Positions 1-8,281 are shown, numbered from the stretch's first letter. The stretch: 64,000 nucleotides of DNA from CAZKYX01 sp964557125 (GCA_964557125.1 CAZKYX010000004.1:7637-71636), one strand, 5' to 3'. Program-made: numbers and translations. The notes: generated by a model not told the origin, from the sequence alone.

Positions 1-150
1 TTCGCTTACTTTTTCTTTTTCAATTTGTTGTGGTTTTTCTGCTACCAAATCGGGTATTGTACGGGGAGCTAGAGCTGCAGCTGCCAGAAAGTTTCTCGCC
101 TTTACCAAAAATCCTCTTCGCGATATTTCTTGACCATCATTCTCACTCAT
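1..150 (-). CDS. N-terminus of an unknown protein with a Tat-like signal peptide (partial)
   Basis: Reading from the ATG at 148-150 towards the left edge gives 50 codons with no stop, so the gene runs off the window. The N-terminus has a twin-arginine pattern, S-R-R-G-F-L-V-K at residues 10-17, which matches the S/T-R-R-x-F-L-K consensus. It is followed by a short, weakly hydrophobic stretch (NFLAAAALAP) and then a charged, K/E-rich segment. This suggests an exported or membrane-attached protein, but the hydrophobic core is short and no TatA/B/C gene is in the window. The mature protein cannot be identified from what is present. Confidence 0.55.
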   Translation of the reverse strand, partial: MSENDGQEISRRGFLVKARNFLAAAALAPRTIPDLVAEKPQQIEKEKVSE

Positions 151-195
151 ATTCCTATATTATGACACCAAAGGGAGCAAAAACTAGGGATTGCC

Positions 196-435
196 TTATT
201 GTTTAACGTTCTTAAATCCTTTTTTTGGGTAAGGGATAAATTCACTGCGAACCTCAGTTACTTCCTCAACTCTTAAAATTTGCGTTTTAAATTTCTTGTG
301 GGGGAAATTATTATGCGCTGAGGTGAGAGTATCTTCTTTGGCATGCTGTTTTAGCACTTCTAGGTCTTCTCCAAACTCAACAGTCCATACACCATTAACA
401 TTTGTTAAAGAAAGAAACTCACCTTTTTCTTTCAT
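196..435 (-). CDS. Small conserved-looking hypothetical protein, 79 aa
   Basis: I do not recognise a family. The ATG at 433-435 overlaps the TGA stop of the upstream NUDIX gene by 4 nt (ATGA arrangement), so the two are very probably translationally coupled. The product is soluble, mixed alpha/beta in composition (for example NGVWTVEFGEDLEVLKQHA near the N-terminus), without signal peptide or membrane segment. The coupling suggests a role linked to the NUDIX hydrolase, but the function is unknown. Confidence 0.6.
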   Translation of the reverse strand: MKEKGEFLSLTNVNGVWTVEFGEDLEVLKQHAKEDTLTSAHNNFPHKKFKTQILRVEEVTEVRSEFIPYPKKGFKNVKQ

Positions 436-881
436 GCGAGTTGAGCTCTTTTTCGGAGTTGGGGAAGATAGAGTGTTGTTGTAATCGCCTTGTCGGGAAG
501 TTCCTCAATTTCTTCTAAAGAAAACCATTCAATTTTTTCACACTTTTGGCTCTCAACAATCCTCGGTTCACCTGATACTATTCGTGAAATAAACCCACTA
601 GTCACCCAGTGCTGTCCTTCCTCAGGAATTATGTGATCAATTGCTGGTAGGTGATCTAATAGTTCAATTTCGATATCCAGCTCTTCTCTGATTTCTCGAA
701 TAATGGTATCAGCCATCGTGTCACCAAATTCGATAGTACCACCTGGAAATTCCCATTTACCTCTTTCGTTCTTTGCCTCCCGTCCTCTTTGAGCAAGCAA
801 AAATTTTCCTTCAGGATTTTCAATAAGAGCTCCAACCCCAACACCAATAAAATCTATTCCTCTTTTGCTTTCGACATTCAT
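432..881 (-). CDS. NUDIX hydrolase, 149 aa
   Basis: NUDIX enzymes hydrolyse nucleoside diphosphates linked to another group, for example oxidised or non-canonical nucleotides. The NUDIX box is visible at about residues 47-71: it starts GGTIEFGDT, with Asp in place of the usual first Glu, and continues REIREELDI, keeping the REUxEE metal-binding core but with Asp in place of the usual final Gly. The length is typical of a single-domain MutT-like protein. The start ATG lies 8 nt after a TATAAT box (890-895 on the minus strand), so the mRNA is probably leaderless. It is coupled to the 79-aa gene downstream. The exact substrate cannot be told from sequence. Confidence 0.85.
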   Translation of the reverse strand: MNVESKRGIDFIGVGVGALIENPEGKFLLAQRGREAKNERGKWEFPGGTIEFGDTMADTIIREIREELDIEIELLDHLPAIDHIIPEEGQHWVTSGFISRIVSGEPRIVESQKCEKIEWFSLEEIEELPDKAITTTLYLPQLRKRAQLA

Positions 882-920
882 GTATACGTATTATAAGCCT
901 ATTTTGAAGGAAGTAAAGGC

Positions 921-1301
921 CTAGAGTTCGTAGATTTCAAGAGGCTGTCCGTCGGGGTCTTGGAAGAATGTAAATTTCTTGTTAGTTATGGTGTCCAGCC
1001 TCACTTCTTCAACAGGAATTCCTTTTGCAATCAACTGTTCTTTTGTTTTTTCAATACTTTCTACCCCAAAAGCTAGATGACGAAGACCGGCTGCTTCAGG
1101 AAAGCTAACTCTCTTTGGAGGATTTGGGAAAGAAAATAATTCAAGCTGTAATGAACCCAATCGAAGGTCCAATTTGTAAGATTTGCGCTCTTCTCTATTT
1201 GTTTCTTTAATTATCGAAAACCCGAGCTTGTTTACATAAAAATCCTTACTAGCTTCGTAATTTGAGCAGATGAGTGCAATGTGATGAAGGGTCTTAAACA
1301 T
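921..1301 (-). CDS. VOC-superfamily (glyoxalase-like) metalloprotein, 126 aa
   Basis: A single vicinal-oxygen-chelate protein of the glyoxalase I / YaeR type. The paired beta-alpha-beta-beta-beta modules can be followed and the four expected metal ligands are in place: His in LHHIAL near the N-terminus, Glu in LELF, His in RHLAF and Glu in PLEIYEL at the C-terminus. The conserved FFQDPDG motif precedes the last ligand. Known members isomerise methylglyoxal-thiol adducts or carry out related reactions; the substrate here is not predictable. A TATAAT box sits 6 nt before the ATG. It is divergent from the citrate lyase genes. Confidence 0.85.
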   Translation of the reverse strand: MFKTLHHIALICSNYEASKDFYVNKLGFSIIKETNREERKSYKLDLRLGSLQLELFSFPNPPKRVSFPEAAGLRHLAFGVESIEKTKEQLIAKGIPVEEVRLDTITNKKFTFFQDPDGQPLEIYEL

Positions 1302-1380
1302 TTCCTTATTATAATTGATTTTTCCTTTTTGTGTTTCGTGCTTCGATATTCGTGCTTCGCATTTTGTATAATGGTATTGT

Positions 1381-2565
1381 ATGGCGCGTAAGAAAATTTC
1401 CGAATTTGCCGCAAAAAAACTCCTGTATGACTTCTTGCAGGTCCCCTATGGTGGAATTACAGTAGATACGAGTGATGAATACTACGAATCCCTTAAAGCA
1501 AAAATGAAAGATGAAACACAATATGTCCTTAAGGTGGACCAAGGAATAAAACAACGCAAGAAAAAGGGGCTTGTTACCTTCGGTATTACAAAAGACAATG
1601 TAAAGGATGAAATAGAAAAACTTCAAGGTAATGGTTTTACCTTTTTTATACTTGAAGAATTCGTAGAACACGAAGGTTTTGGAGAATATTATTTGGCAGT
1701 AGAACGGGTAAGAGAAGGAAAAAAGGTATATTACTCAACTCTAGGCGGTATCGATATTGAGGAAAACAAGGATTCAATAAAAACCGTTATTCTTAAGACC
1801 AATGAAGATAGCAACGATATAGCGCTCAGTCTTCAAATTGAAAAAGAAACACTTGATAGCATTCTTACAGCTTTTGATGACTATTACTTTTCTTTTCTTG
1901 AAATAAATCCCCTTGTTGTTAAGGATGGACAGTACTATTTCCTTGATACCGCAGTTGAAGTAGACACAGCCGCTGACTTTTTTGTGAATGGTGCATGGGG
2001 AAAAAAAGATTTTCGAGAAAGTACTCATAAAAAAACGATGGAAGAGCGCTCAATTGAGGAGTTGAAAGAAAAAAGCCCAGCTTCCTTTAGCTATAACCTG
2101 CTCAATCCAAATGGTTCTATTTTTCTTCTTCTCTCAGGTGGTGGTGCAAGTCTTGTTACTGCCGATGAAATCTATCAAGCGGGTGCTGGTGAAAAGTTAG
2201 CAAATTATGGAGAATACTCAGGAAATCCAAATGCTGAAGAAACATACATCTATACTAAAAATGTCTTAAAAAGTCTTTTACTCTCCTCTTCTTCCAAGAA
2301 GGCCATTATCATTTCCGGAGGCGTTGCCAACTTTACGGATGTCAGGGTGACTTTCAAGGGAATTATTAAAGCTCTAGGTGAAGTAAGTAGTCAGCTGCAA
2401 GAACAAAGTGTAAAAGTATTTGTGAGACGTGGAGGACCACATCAAGAAGAAGGGCTTTCTCTTATGAAAAAGTTTTTGGAAGAGAATAATTTAATGGGAG
2501 AAATTCACGGACCAGAATTGACACTAACTGATATTGTAGCACCAGCACTAAGACACATTGCTTAA
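1381..2565 (+). CDS. aclB: ATP-citrate lyase small subunit (ATP-grasp and citrate-binding domains)
   Basis: With the next gene this encodes ATP-citrate lyase: citrate + CoA + ATP to acetyl-CoA + oxaloacetate + ADP + Pi. The 394-aa protein has an N-terminal ATP-grasp domain (about residues 1-240, with FLEINPLVV and FLDTAVEVDTAADF) followed by the citrate-binding domain diagnostic of citrate lyase rather than succinyl-CoA synthetase, with LLSGGGASLVTADE and YGEYSGNPN. The length matches bacterial small subunits (about 400 aa). A TATAAT box at 1367-1372 lies 8 nt before the ATG, predicting a leaderless mRNA. The symbol follows the Chlorobium convention, where AclB is the small subunit; plants use the letters the other way round. 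Confidence 0.9.
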   Translation: MARKKISEFAAKKLLYDFLQVPYGGITVDTSDEYYESLKAKMKDETQYVLKVDQGIKQRKKKGLVTFGITKDNVKDEIEKLQGNGFTFFILEEFVEHEGFGEYYLAVERVREGKKVYYSTLGGIDIEENKDSIKTVILKTNEDSNDIALSLQIEKETLDSILTAFDDYYFSFLEINPLVVKDGQYYFLDTAVEVDTAADFFVNGAWGKKDFRESTHKKTMEERSIEELKEKSPASFSYNLLNPNGSIFLLLSGGGASLVTADEIYQAGAGEKLANYGEYSGNPNAEETYIYTKNVLKSLLLSSSSKKAIIISGGVANFTDVRVTFKGIIKALGEVSSQLQEQSVKVFVRRGGPHQEEGLSLMKKFLEENNLMGEIHGPELTLTDIVAPALRHIA

Positions 2566-2701
2566 ATTCTAAGCACTAAACACGAAGCACGAAACAAAAA
2601 CAAAAAATTAAAATGACAAAAAATAAAAACGTTTTGAATTTAGGATTTATAAAATTGAAATTTGTTTCGAATTTCGATATTCGAATTCCGAATTTTGCCT
2701 T

Positions 2702-4422
2702 ATGAATATACAAGAACTGAGAGAAATAGAACCAAAATTAATAATGATTGGAGCTCATGCTGGGATTATTCAGTCAGTACTCGACTATGACTATCTCTTG
2801 GGTAAAAGTCATCCTTCTATTGTCGGTATTGTTGCAAATGGAAAGAAATTTGAACGATTTTTTTATGGAAAAAAAGAAATACTCCTACCAGTATTCAACT
2901 CTCTTTCGTCAATCCCGTCACAAACGAAGGAAACCGTTACACTGCTATTAAATGTCAGCTCAGGGAGAAGAATACTTACTTCAACTGTAGAAGCACTTGA
3001 TACATTTCCTAATCTTAATCTTGCCACGATATTTGCTGAGGGAGTTCCTGAAAAACATGCCATTGAGTTGGGCGCTTTTGCTCAAGCAAAAGAAGTTACC
3101 ATCACGGGTCCGGCAAGCGTTGGGGTTGTTGTTCCTTTGAGTTTTAAATTTGGCGCAATTGGCGGAATTTCTGAGAAGCAAATTGGGACATCTGGAATAC
3201 TCAATAAAGGAGGCGTCAGCGTACTTTCTGCGAGCGGCGGAATGGTGAATGAACTAGTTAATATAGTTGCATCAACTCACAACAAATTATCTTTCGCACT
3301 CTCCTTTGGAGGAGATAGATTTCCGCTCTTAGAACCAGTGGACGCATTAAAGGCAGCTCAAGAAGATTCACAAACACAAGCAATTGTCTATTACGGAGAG
3401 CTTGGAGGCGAGGATGAATACAAGCTAGCAGAGCTTTTAAAAGAAGGGCATATTACAAAACCTGTCATTTGCTATGTTGCCGGAACGATTTCTGATTTAT
3501 TTGAAACTCCGCCTCAATTTGGGCATGCAAAAGCAATGGCCGAAACAAAAGCTGAAGGAGCAAAAGAAAAAAGAGAAGCCCTTCGAGAAGCCGGTGCGCA
3601 AGTTCCTGAAAGTTTTAGTGAATTTGTAAATATGATAAAGACCCTCCCCGATTTTGGGTTTGAATCAGGGAATGATACAATAGAAAATATGGAAGGCCGC
3701 AAACACGCTCTTATCGCATCAAGCATTTCAAAAGATGAAGATGGCGTCGTTAAAATACTGGGAGAAGAACTTTTAAGTTTTGCGAAAGGAAATTCATTCG
3801 CAAAAATAGCAGCATCTCTTTTCTTAGGAAAGAAAATACAATCAAGCGAAACAGAGGAATTTGTTGATTTTATTCTAAAAGTAAGTGTTGATCATGGACC
3901 CTATGTTTCAGGTGCTATGAACACCATTGTTACAGCTAGGGCCGGACGAGATTTGGTTAGCTCACTTGCAACAGGCCTTTTGACAATTGGTCCAAGATTT
4001 GGAGGCGCTCTTAACGAAGGTGCAAAGAATTGGTTTTCAGGAGTTGTTGATGGAAAGTCGGCACATGATTTTGTAGAAGATTTTGCCTCAAAAAAGGTCT
4101 ACATACAGGGAATTGGACACAAAAAATATAGGGTTGATATGCCCGACCCAAGAGTTGCTGAAATCAAAACATTTGCTGAAAAGCTAGAACAAAAGCGTTT
4201 TACAAATTTTGCACTGGAAGTAGAAAAACTTACAACTGAAAAGAAAGGGAACTTAATTCTTAATGTTGATGGAGCAATTGCGGCAGTTCTATTGGATTAT
4301 CTTTCAGAAAAAGAAGGATACACAGATGAACAATTATGGGAACTCATTCAACAAGAATTTTTCAACGCACTCTTTGTACTTTCACGAAGTGTTGGATTTA
4401 TTGCTCATTATCTTGACCAGAA
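2702..4422 (+). CDS. aclA: ATP-citrate lyase large subunit, cut at its C-terminus by the assembly gap
   Basis: This large subunit has a succinyl-CoA-synthetase-alpha-like part and a C-terminal citrate-synthase-like part. Seen in order: GPASVGVV and SASGGMVNELVN in the CoA/phosphate region, FGGDRFPL, the catalytic phospho-histidine motif QFGHAKAMAE near residue 278, then VDHGPYVSGAMNT, LTIGPRFGGALNEGAK, GIGHKKYRVDMPDPRV, LILNVDGAI and VLSRSVGFIAHYLDQ. Comparison with animal and bacterial homologues says only about 20 residues are missing when the sequence meets the N run. The 137-nt spacer after aclB is AT-rich degenerate filler. What follows the gap in the same frame is not citrate lyase but MurB. 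Confidence 0.9.
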
Positions 4423-4522
4423 NNNNNNNNNNNNNNNNNNNNNNNNNNNNNNNNNNNNNNNNNNNNNNNNNNNNNNNNNNNNNNNNNNNNNNNNNNNNNN
4501 NNNNNNNNNNNNNNNNNNNNNN
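4423..4522. other. Scaffold gap: exactly 100 N
   Basis: The sequence is replaced by 100 undetermined bases. Exactly 100 is the usual placeholder for a gap of unknown length, so neither distance nor reading frame is reliable across it. The left side is inside aclA and the right side is inside murB, so the gap hides at least the end of aclA and the 5' two thirds or more of murB, if the join is correct. Confidence 0.99.
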
Positions 4523-4756
4523 CTGGTTGCAACAAAATGGCATGGCAAGGTTAGTATGGGATACATAATTGATAGGCTTGGATTTAAAGGACGACAAATT
4601 GGGCAATCCCAAATAAGTGAGAAACATCAGAACTTTATTATTAATAGAGGTGGAGCAAAAGCGTCAGACGTTAAGAAAATAATAAATGAGATTAGCGAGA
4701 AAATGCAGGAAGTATTTGGATTCACCCCAGAAGTTGAGATTGAAATAATAAGTTAG
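4523..4756 (+). CDS. murB: UDP-N-acetylenolpyruvoylglucosamine reductase, C-terminal fragment
   Basis: The 77 residues after the gap match the C-terminal domain of MurB, the FAD/NADPH enzyme that makes UDP-MurNAc for peptidoglycan. Recognisable are GYIIDRLGFKGRQIG (family form: A.LI..AGLKG..IG), then SEKHQNFIINRGGAKASDV (family form: SEKHANFIVN.G.A...D) and a final helix plus VFGFTPEVEIEII. The catalytic and FAD-binding parts would lie in the gap. It is in frame with aclA only because the gap was filled with 100 N; it is not a fusion protein. It shows that the cell makes its own peptidoglycan precursors, in line with mltG here. Confidence 0.85.
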   Translation: MVATKWHGKVSMGYIIDRLGFKGRQIGQSQISEKHQNFIINRGGAKASDVKKIINEISEKMQEVFGFTPEVEIEIIS

Positions 4757-4796
4757 GTTTCAGGCTACAGGTTACAGGTTTCAGAAAGTAGTTGCT

Positions 4797-5339
4797 CTAC
4801 ATGCTCTTTAATCCTTCTCCCATTCCATAAAAACTAATACCAATAAATACAAGCGCATGGAAAATAATTACAAGGGGAATTATTGTCAATACGACTTTTA
4901 CTGATAAAGGAATTCTATGCCTATTTGTAGCAAATAAAATAATAAAGGATATTACTTGCGCAATTACACTTGGCACAGACCAGATTGAAAAAATACTAAA
5001 ATTTCCATACCAAACATAAGGAATAATAATAACTGAATTGAATAATATGAAAGCATGTACTATTTTGTACTTTGTATTACATATGAATACTGTTAATAGA
5101 ACCACGTAGTATATATCTAAAAGTACTAAAAATATTAATGATAAGGAAGTAAAAAATCCAAATGGTTGAAAAAATCCTACTATCACAACCGCTGCGAATA
5201 TTGGAAAAATCAGGGGGAATTTATTTAAAAAAATATTTATGTAACGTGCAAAAATACCTTCATACAATGTTTCTTTATTTACAATAACATTCTTGGTCTT
5301 TTCAGAAACAATATTTTCTGGTGACGTGGTGTATTCCAT
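4797..5339 (-). CDS. Multi-spanning membrane protein of unknown function, 180 aa (intact paralog)
   Basis: No family recognised. After about 35 polar residues (MEYTTSPENIVSEKTKN...) there are five or six hydrophobic segments, including FPLIFPIFAAVVIVGFF and VVLTIIPLVIIFHALVF. It is paralogous to the frameshifted gene upstream: SIWSVPSVIAQVISFIILF here corresponds to SYWAVPTIISFLFSFIALL there, and the loops and following helix also align. A short remnant of the fusA 3' end lies just upstream (5415-5444), so the gene is probably one half of a tandem duplication. The small region 4757-4796 downstream holds only degenerate word repeats. Confidence 0.65.
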   Translation of the reverse strand: MEYTTSPENIVSEKTKNVIVNKETLYEGIFARYINIFLNKFPLIFPIFAAVVIVGFFQPFGFFTSLSLIFLVLLDIYYVVLLTVFICNTKYKIVHAFILFNSVIIIPYVWYGNFSIFSIWSVPSVIAQVISFIILFATNRHRIPLSVKVVLTIIPLVIIFHALVFIGISFYGMGEGLKSM

Positions 5340-5414
5340 AACTCCTTAATTAGGATACCATAAAGACAGAGATATTAACAAAATGAGTTAGGCAACGAAA
5401 AGCATTAGAATTTA

Positions 5415-5444
5415 GAGGTGTTACTCTTCCTTTGGTACGAAGTT
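5415..5444 (-). repeat. Vestigial copy of the fusA 3' end
   Basis: These 30 nt match the true fusA end (6099-6128) at 28 of 30 positions, mismatches being at the sixth and seventh bases of the plus strand. Extending a few bases upstream on the minus strand, it still spells the EF-G tail K-S-N-F-V-P-K-E-E followed by a stop. It is separated from KAK codons by a 7-nt duplication (CTAAAAG). This is the scar of a tandem duplication of about 684 bp that began inside fusA and included a membrane-protein gene. Confidence 0.85.
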
Positions 5445-5448
5445 ACTT

Positions 5449-6041
5449 TTAGCTTTTAGCTTTGAGTATCTGGTCTAAGCTGAGCGAAGTTAACCCCCAA
5501 CCAACAAAAATTAAAATAATTATGTTTAAGACTATAAGAAGTGGTATCAGGGCGATTGAAATTTTCTTGGATGGAATAGTAACATCCTTTGTCTCTATTA
5601 AAAGAGCTATAAAAGAGAACAAGAAAGAAATGATAGTTGGAACTGCCCAGTAAGAACCAATTGTCGGGTTTAGGAAAAAATAATAGGAAGTAAAATAATG
5701 AAATTAAGAAAAACAATTATTTGAAGAGTTTTGTACTTGGAAAACCTGATTAACGTAGTAATAAAAACAGCATAATATGAATCGATAATAAGTAAAAAAC
5801 ATAATTGTAATAGAATCGGCAATATAGATAGTGAATCCCCAAAAATTAAAGCATAGCTTTTTGGACTCAAAAAATAATATAAGGTGGGGGGAAGTACAAG
5901 AAAAAGTGGACCAAAAAGAACTGAAAAAACGAAATACTTTAAGTAGTAATAAGTAAGTTTGTTTGACGCTTTCGTAATACCCAGACCATCAATGGGATTA
6001 TTCTTTTCATCAAGCTTTACACTATAAATCTCTTTTATCAT
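5449..6041 (-). pseudogene. Frameshifted paralog of the membrane protein at 4797-5339
   Basis: The open frame from 6041 stops at 5670 (123 aa, ending LLPIIFS). One missing base in a T6 run (A6 at 5675-5680 on the plus strand) would join it to a second frame that continues PTIGSYWAVPTIISFLFSF and ends DQILKAKS with TAA at 5449-5451. The joined product of about 197 aa aligns along its length with the 180-aa protein downstream. The break may be a homopolymer sequencing error, a real pseudogene, or less likely programmed slippage. The last residues (KAKS) resemble the fusA tail, so the end of this frame may have been rebuilt by the duplication. Confidence 0.75.
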
Positions 6042-6098
6042 GAATTAATAATAACAAGGTGACGCACTTGGGGCAAATGTTTGAATAAGAAAATTAAC

Positions 6099-6128
6099 GA
6101 GGTACTACTCTTCCTTTGGTACGAAGTT
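6099..6128 (-). repeat. fusA 3' end, source copy of the duplicated segment
   Basis: The end of fusA and six following bases; the partner copy is at 5415-5444 (28/30 identical). Together they bound one unit of a tandem duplication of about 684 bp. Confidence 0.85.
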
Positions 6129-8228
6129 GGATTTTGCTTTAATTTGCTCCTGAATATTTTTTGGTACTTCCTCATAGTGAGAAGGTTCCATATAAGGATT
6201 TGCTCGTCCTTGTGTAAGTGAGCGAAGTGTTGTTGCATATCCTGACAATTCTGCCAAAGGAACTTGTGCAAGAATAATTCTTGAATTTCCTCTTTCTTCA
6301 CTACCTGAAATCTGAGCTCTTTTTGCACTAAGGTCGCCAATAACATCTCCCATAAATTCTTCAGGAGTTGTTACTTCAACTTTCATAATAGGCTCAAGGA
6401 GCGTAACTTCTGCACTTCTTGCACCTTTTTGAAATGCTTGAGAACCTGCGATTTTAAAGGCAATCTCAGAAGAGTCAACGTCATGATAGGTTCCATCGTA
6501 CAAAGTGACTTTTACATCAACCATTGGGTATCCAAAACCAACTCCACGCTCCATTGCTTCTTTCACACCCTTCTCAACTGGTGGGATAAATTCTGCTGGA
6601 ATCGCTCCTCCTTTAATAGAATTCACAAATTCAAATCCCTCACCTCGAGGCTTTGCTTCAACAGTAAGTAACACGTGTCCATATTGTCCACGTCCTCCTG
6701 TTTGCTTAATATATTTAAATTCGGCATTCGCTTTCCCTTTTATGGTCTCTTTGTAAGCAACCTGAGGAGCTCCCACATTTGCCTCAACTCCCATTTCTCT
6801 TTTCATTCGCTCAACCATAATTTCAAGTTGCAATTCTCCAACTCCTGACATAATTGTCTGTCCTGTCTCATGATTCATCTTGACAGTAAAGGTCGGATCT
6901 TCTTCCATAAGACGCTTCATAGCAGCACCTAGTTTTTCTTGATCTGATTTTGTTTTTGGTTCTATGGCAAGTGAGATAACTGGGTCTCTAAAGGTAATTT
7001 TTTGAAGAATAATTGGCTTTACTTCATCACAAAGTGTGTCTCCAGTAATAGTGTCTTTAAATCCAACGATAGCAACAATTTCTCCAGCAAATGCTTCTTT
7101 AATTTCCTCTCTTTGGTTTGCATGCATGAGTAAAAGTCTACCAACTCTTTCCTTTACATCTTTTGTTGAGTTATATGCATAGCTTCCTGATGCAATTTTT
7201 CCAGAATAAATTCTAACGTAGGTAATTTTTCCAACGTGTGGATCAACCTGAACTTTAAAGGCAAATCCAGTAAAGCTCTCATCAGGAGTAAGATTGCGAG
7301 TCTCTTCAGCTTCTGTCTTTGGATTGGTTCCTGTTACAGTCTTCAAATCGAATGGAGATGGCAAGAAATCAATAACAGCGTCAAGAAGAGGTTGTACACC
7401 CTTATTTCTTAGGGACGTTCCAGCAAATACAGGTACAACTTTGTAAGCAATAGTTGCTGCTCGAAGTGCTGCTTTTAGCTCGTCGTATCCAATTTCGTCA
7501 CCATTAAGGTATTTTTCAAGCAACACATCGTCAGTTTCTGCAATTTTTTCAATTAATTGCTCACGGTATTTTTTAACCATGTCAGTCATTCCGTCTGGAA
7601 TTTCATCCAAAACTTCAAAACTTGCTCCGAGTTCTTCACCATTCCAAATATAAGACTTTTCATCAAGAACATGATAAATTCCTTTAAAATCATTCTCAGC
7701 TCCGATTGGAAGTCCAATTGTCACTGGGTTTGCGCCAAGTCTATCAATAACTGATTGAATTGTTTTTTCATAATCAGCTCCAAGCTTATCCATTTTATTG
7801 ATAAAACAGATTCTAGGAACGTTATATTTGTCAGCTTGTCTCCATACGGTCTCAGACTGGCTTTGAACACCCTCTTCAGCGTCAAGAACAGTAATAGCAC
7901 CATCCAAAACTCTTAAAGAACGCTCAACTTCTGCGGTAAAATCAACGTGTCCGGGGGTATCAATAAGGTTAAATCTGTGGTCTTTCCAGAATGTAGTAGT
8001 AGCAGCACTTACAATAGTAATGCCTCTTTCTCTTTCCTGATCCATCCAATCCATCGTTGCAGCTCCTTCATGAACTTCACCAATTTTATATGTTCTTCCT
8101 GTGTAATAGAGAATGCGCTCTGAGGTTGTGGTTTTACCCGCGTCAATATGCGCAATAATACCGAAATTTCGGATTTTGTCTAAGGCGACATTTCTGTCTT
8201 TTGTTGTTGTTGTAACGACTCCGGCCAT
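6105..8228 (-). CDS. fusA: Elongation factor G
   Basis: EF-G is the GTPase that drives ribosomal translocation and, with RRF, ribosome recycling. At 707 aa it is full length. Seen are the G1 motif AHIDAGKTT, switch II DTPGHVDFT, G4 NKMDKLG, the domain II core, GVGELQLEI in domain III and the RGQYGHV / GYPMVDVKVTLYDG region of domain IV, ending KSNFVPKEE. It is not next to rpsL/rpsG as in the classical str operon; those lie 13 kb away with rpoBC. Its promoter and a terminator-like hairpin lie directly upstream (8243-8281). The 3' end has been partially duplicated. Confidence 0.97.
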   Translation of the reverse strand: MAGVVTTTTKDRNVALDKIRNFGIIAHIDAGKTTTSERILYYTGRTYKIGEVHEGAATMDWMDQERERGITIVSAATTTFWKDHRFNLIDTPGHVDFTAEVERSLRVLDGAITVLDAEEGVQSQSETVWRQADKYNVPRICFINKMDKLGADYEKTIQSVIDRLGANPVTIGLPIGAENDFKGIYHVLDEKSYIWNGEELGASFEVLDEIPDGMTDMVKKYREQLIEKIAETDDVLLEKYLNGDEIGYDELKAALRAATIAYKVVPVFAGTSLRNKGVQPLLDAVIDFLPSPFDLKTVTGTNPKTEAEETRNLTPDESFTGFAFKVQVDPHVGKITYVRIYSGKIASGSYAYNSTKDVKERVGRLLLMHANQREEIKEAFAGEIVAIVGFKDTITGDTLCDEVKPIILQKITFRDPVISLAIEPKTKSDQEKLGAAMKRLMEEDPTFTVKMNHETGQTIMSGVGELQLEIMVERMKREMGVEANVGAPQVAYKETIKGKANAEFKYIKQTGGRGQYGHVLLTVEAKPRGEGFEFVNSIKGGAIPAEFIPPVEKGVKEAMERGVGFGYPMVDVKVTLYDGTYHDVDSSEIAFKIAGSQAFQKGARSAEVTLLEPIMKVEVTTPEEFMGDVIGDLSAKRAQISGSEERGNSRIILAQVPLAELSGYATTLRSLTQGRANPYMEPSHYEEVPKNIQEQIKAKSNFVPKEE

Positions 8229-8242
8229 ATTTGTTTTAAAAC

Positions 8243-8267
8243 AAAAAAATAACCCCTTTTGGGTTAT
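8243..8267 (-). terminator. Terminator-like stem-loop in the fusA leader
   Basis: On the minus strand ATAACCC pairs with GGGTTAT around a 5-nt AAAAG loop, followed by seven T. It lies between a strong extended -10 box (8273-8281) and the fusA start. If transcription starts at that box the hairpin forms the very 5' end of the fusA mRNA and could act as a protective 5' stem-loop; transcripts from further upstream would meet a terminator. It could also simply end the 165-aa gene upstream. Confidence 0.7.
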
Positions 8268-8272
8268 AAGCT

Positions 8273-8281
8273 AGTATACCA
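8273..8281 (-). promoter_or_regulatory. Extended -10 promoter element of fusA
   Basis: The minus strand reads TGG-TATACT, an extended -10. The same 9-mer is found at the Xaa-Pro peptidase gene and at the Lon-like gene. No convincing -35 was seen, as is usual for extended -10 promoters. Confidence 0.6.

Noticed and set aside
2702..4756. A 684-aa fused citrate lyase-MurB protein
   Set aside because: The frame crosses 100 N of unknown real length. The two parts belong to different families with no known fusion, so the fusion is an assembly artefact.
5456..5716. Minus-strand 86-codon frame inside the frameshifted membrane gene
   Set aside because: It reads the wrong frame. The neighbouring frame continues the paralog's alignment.
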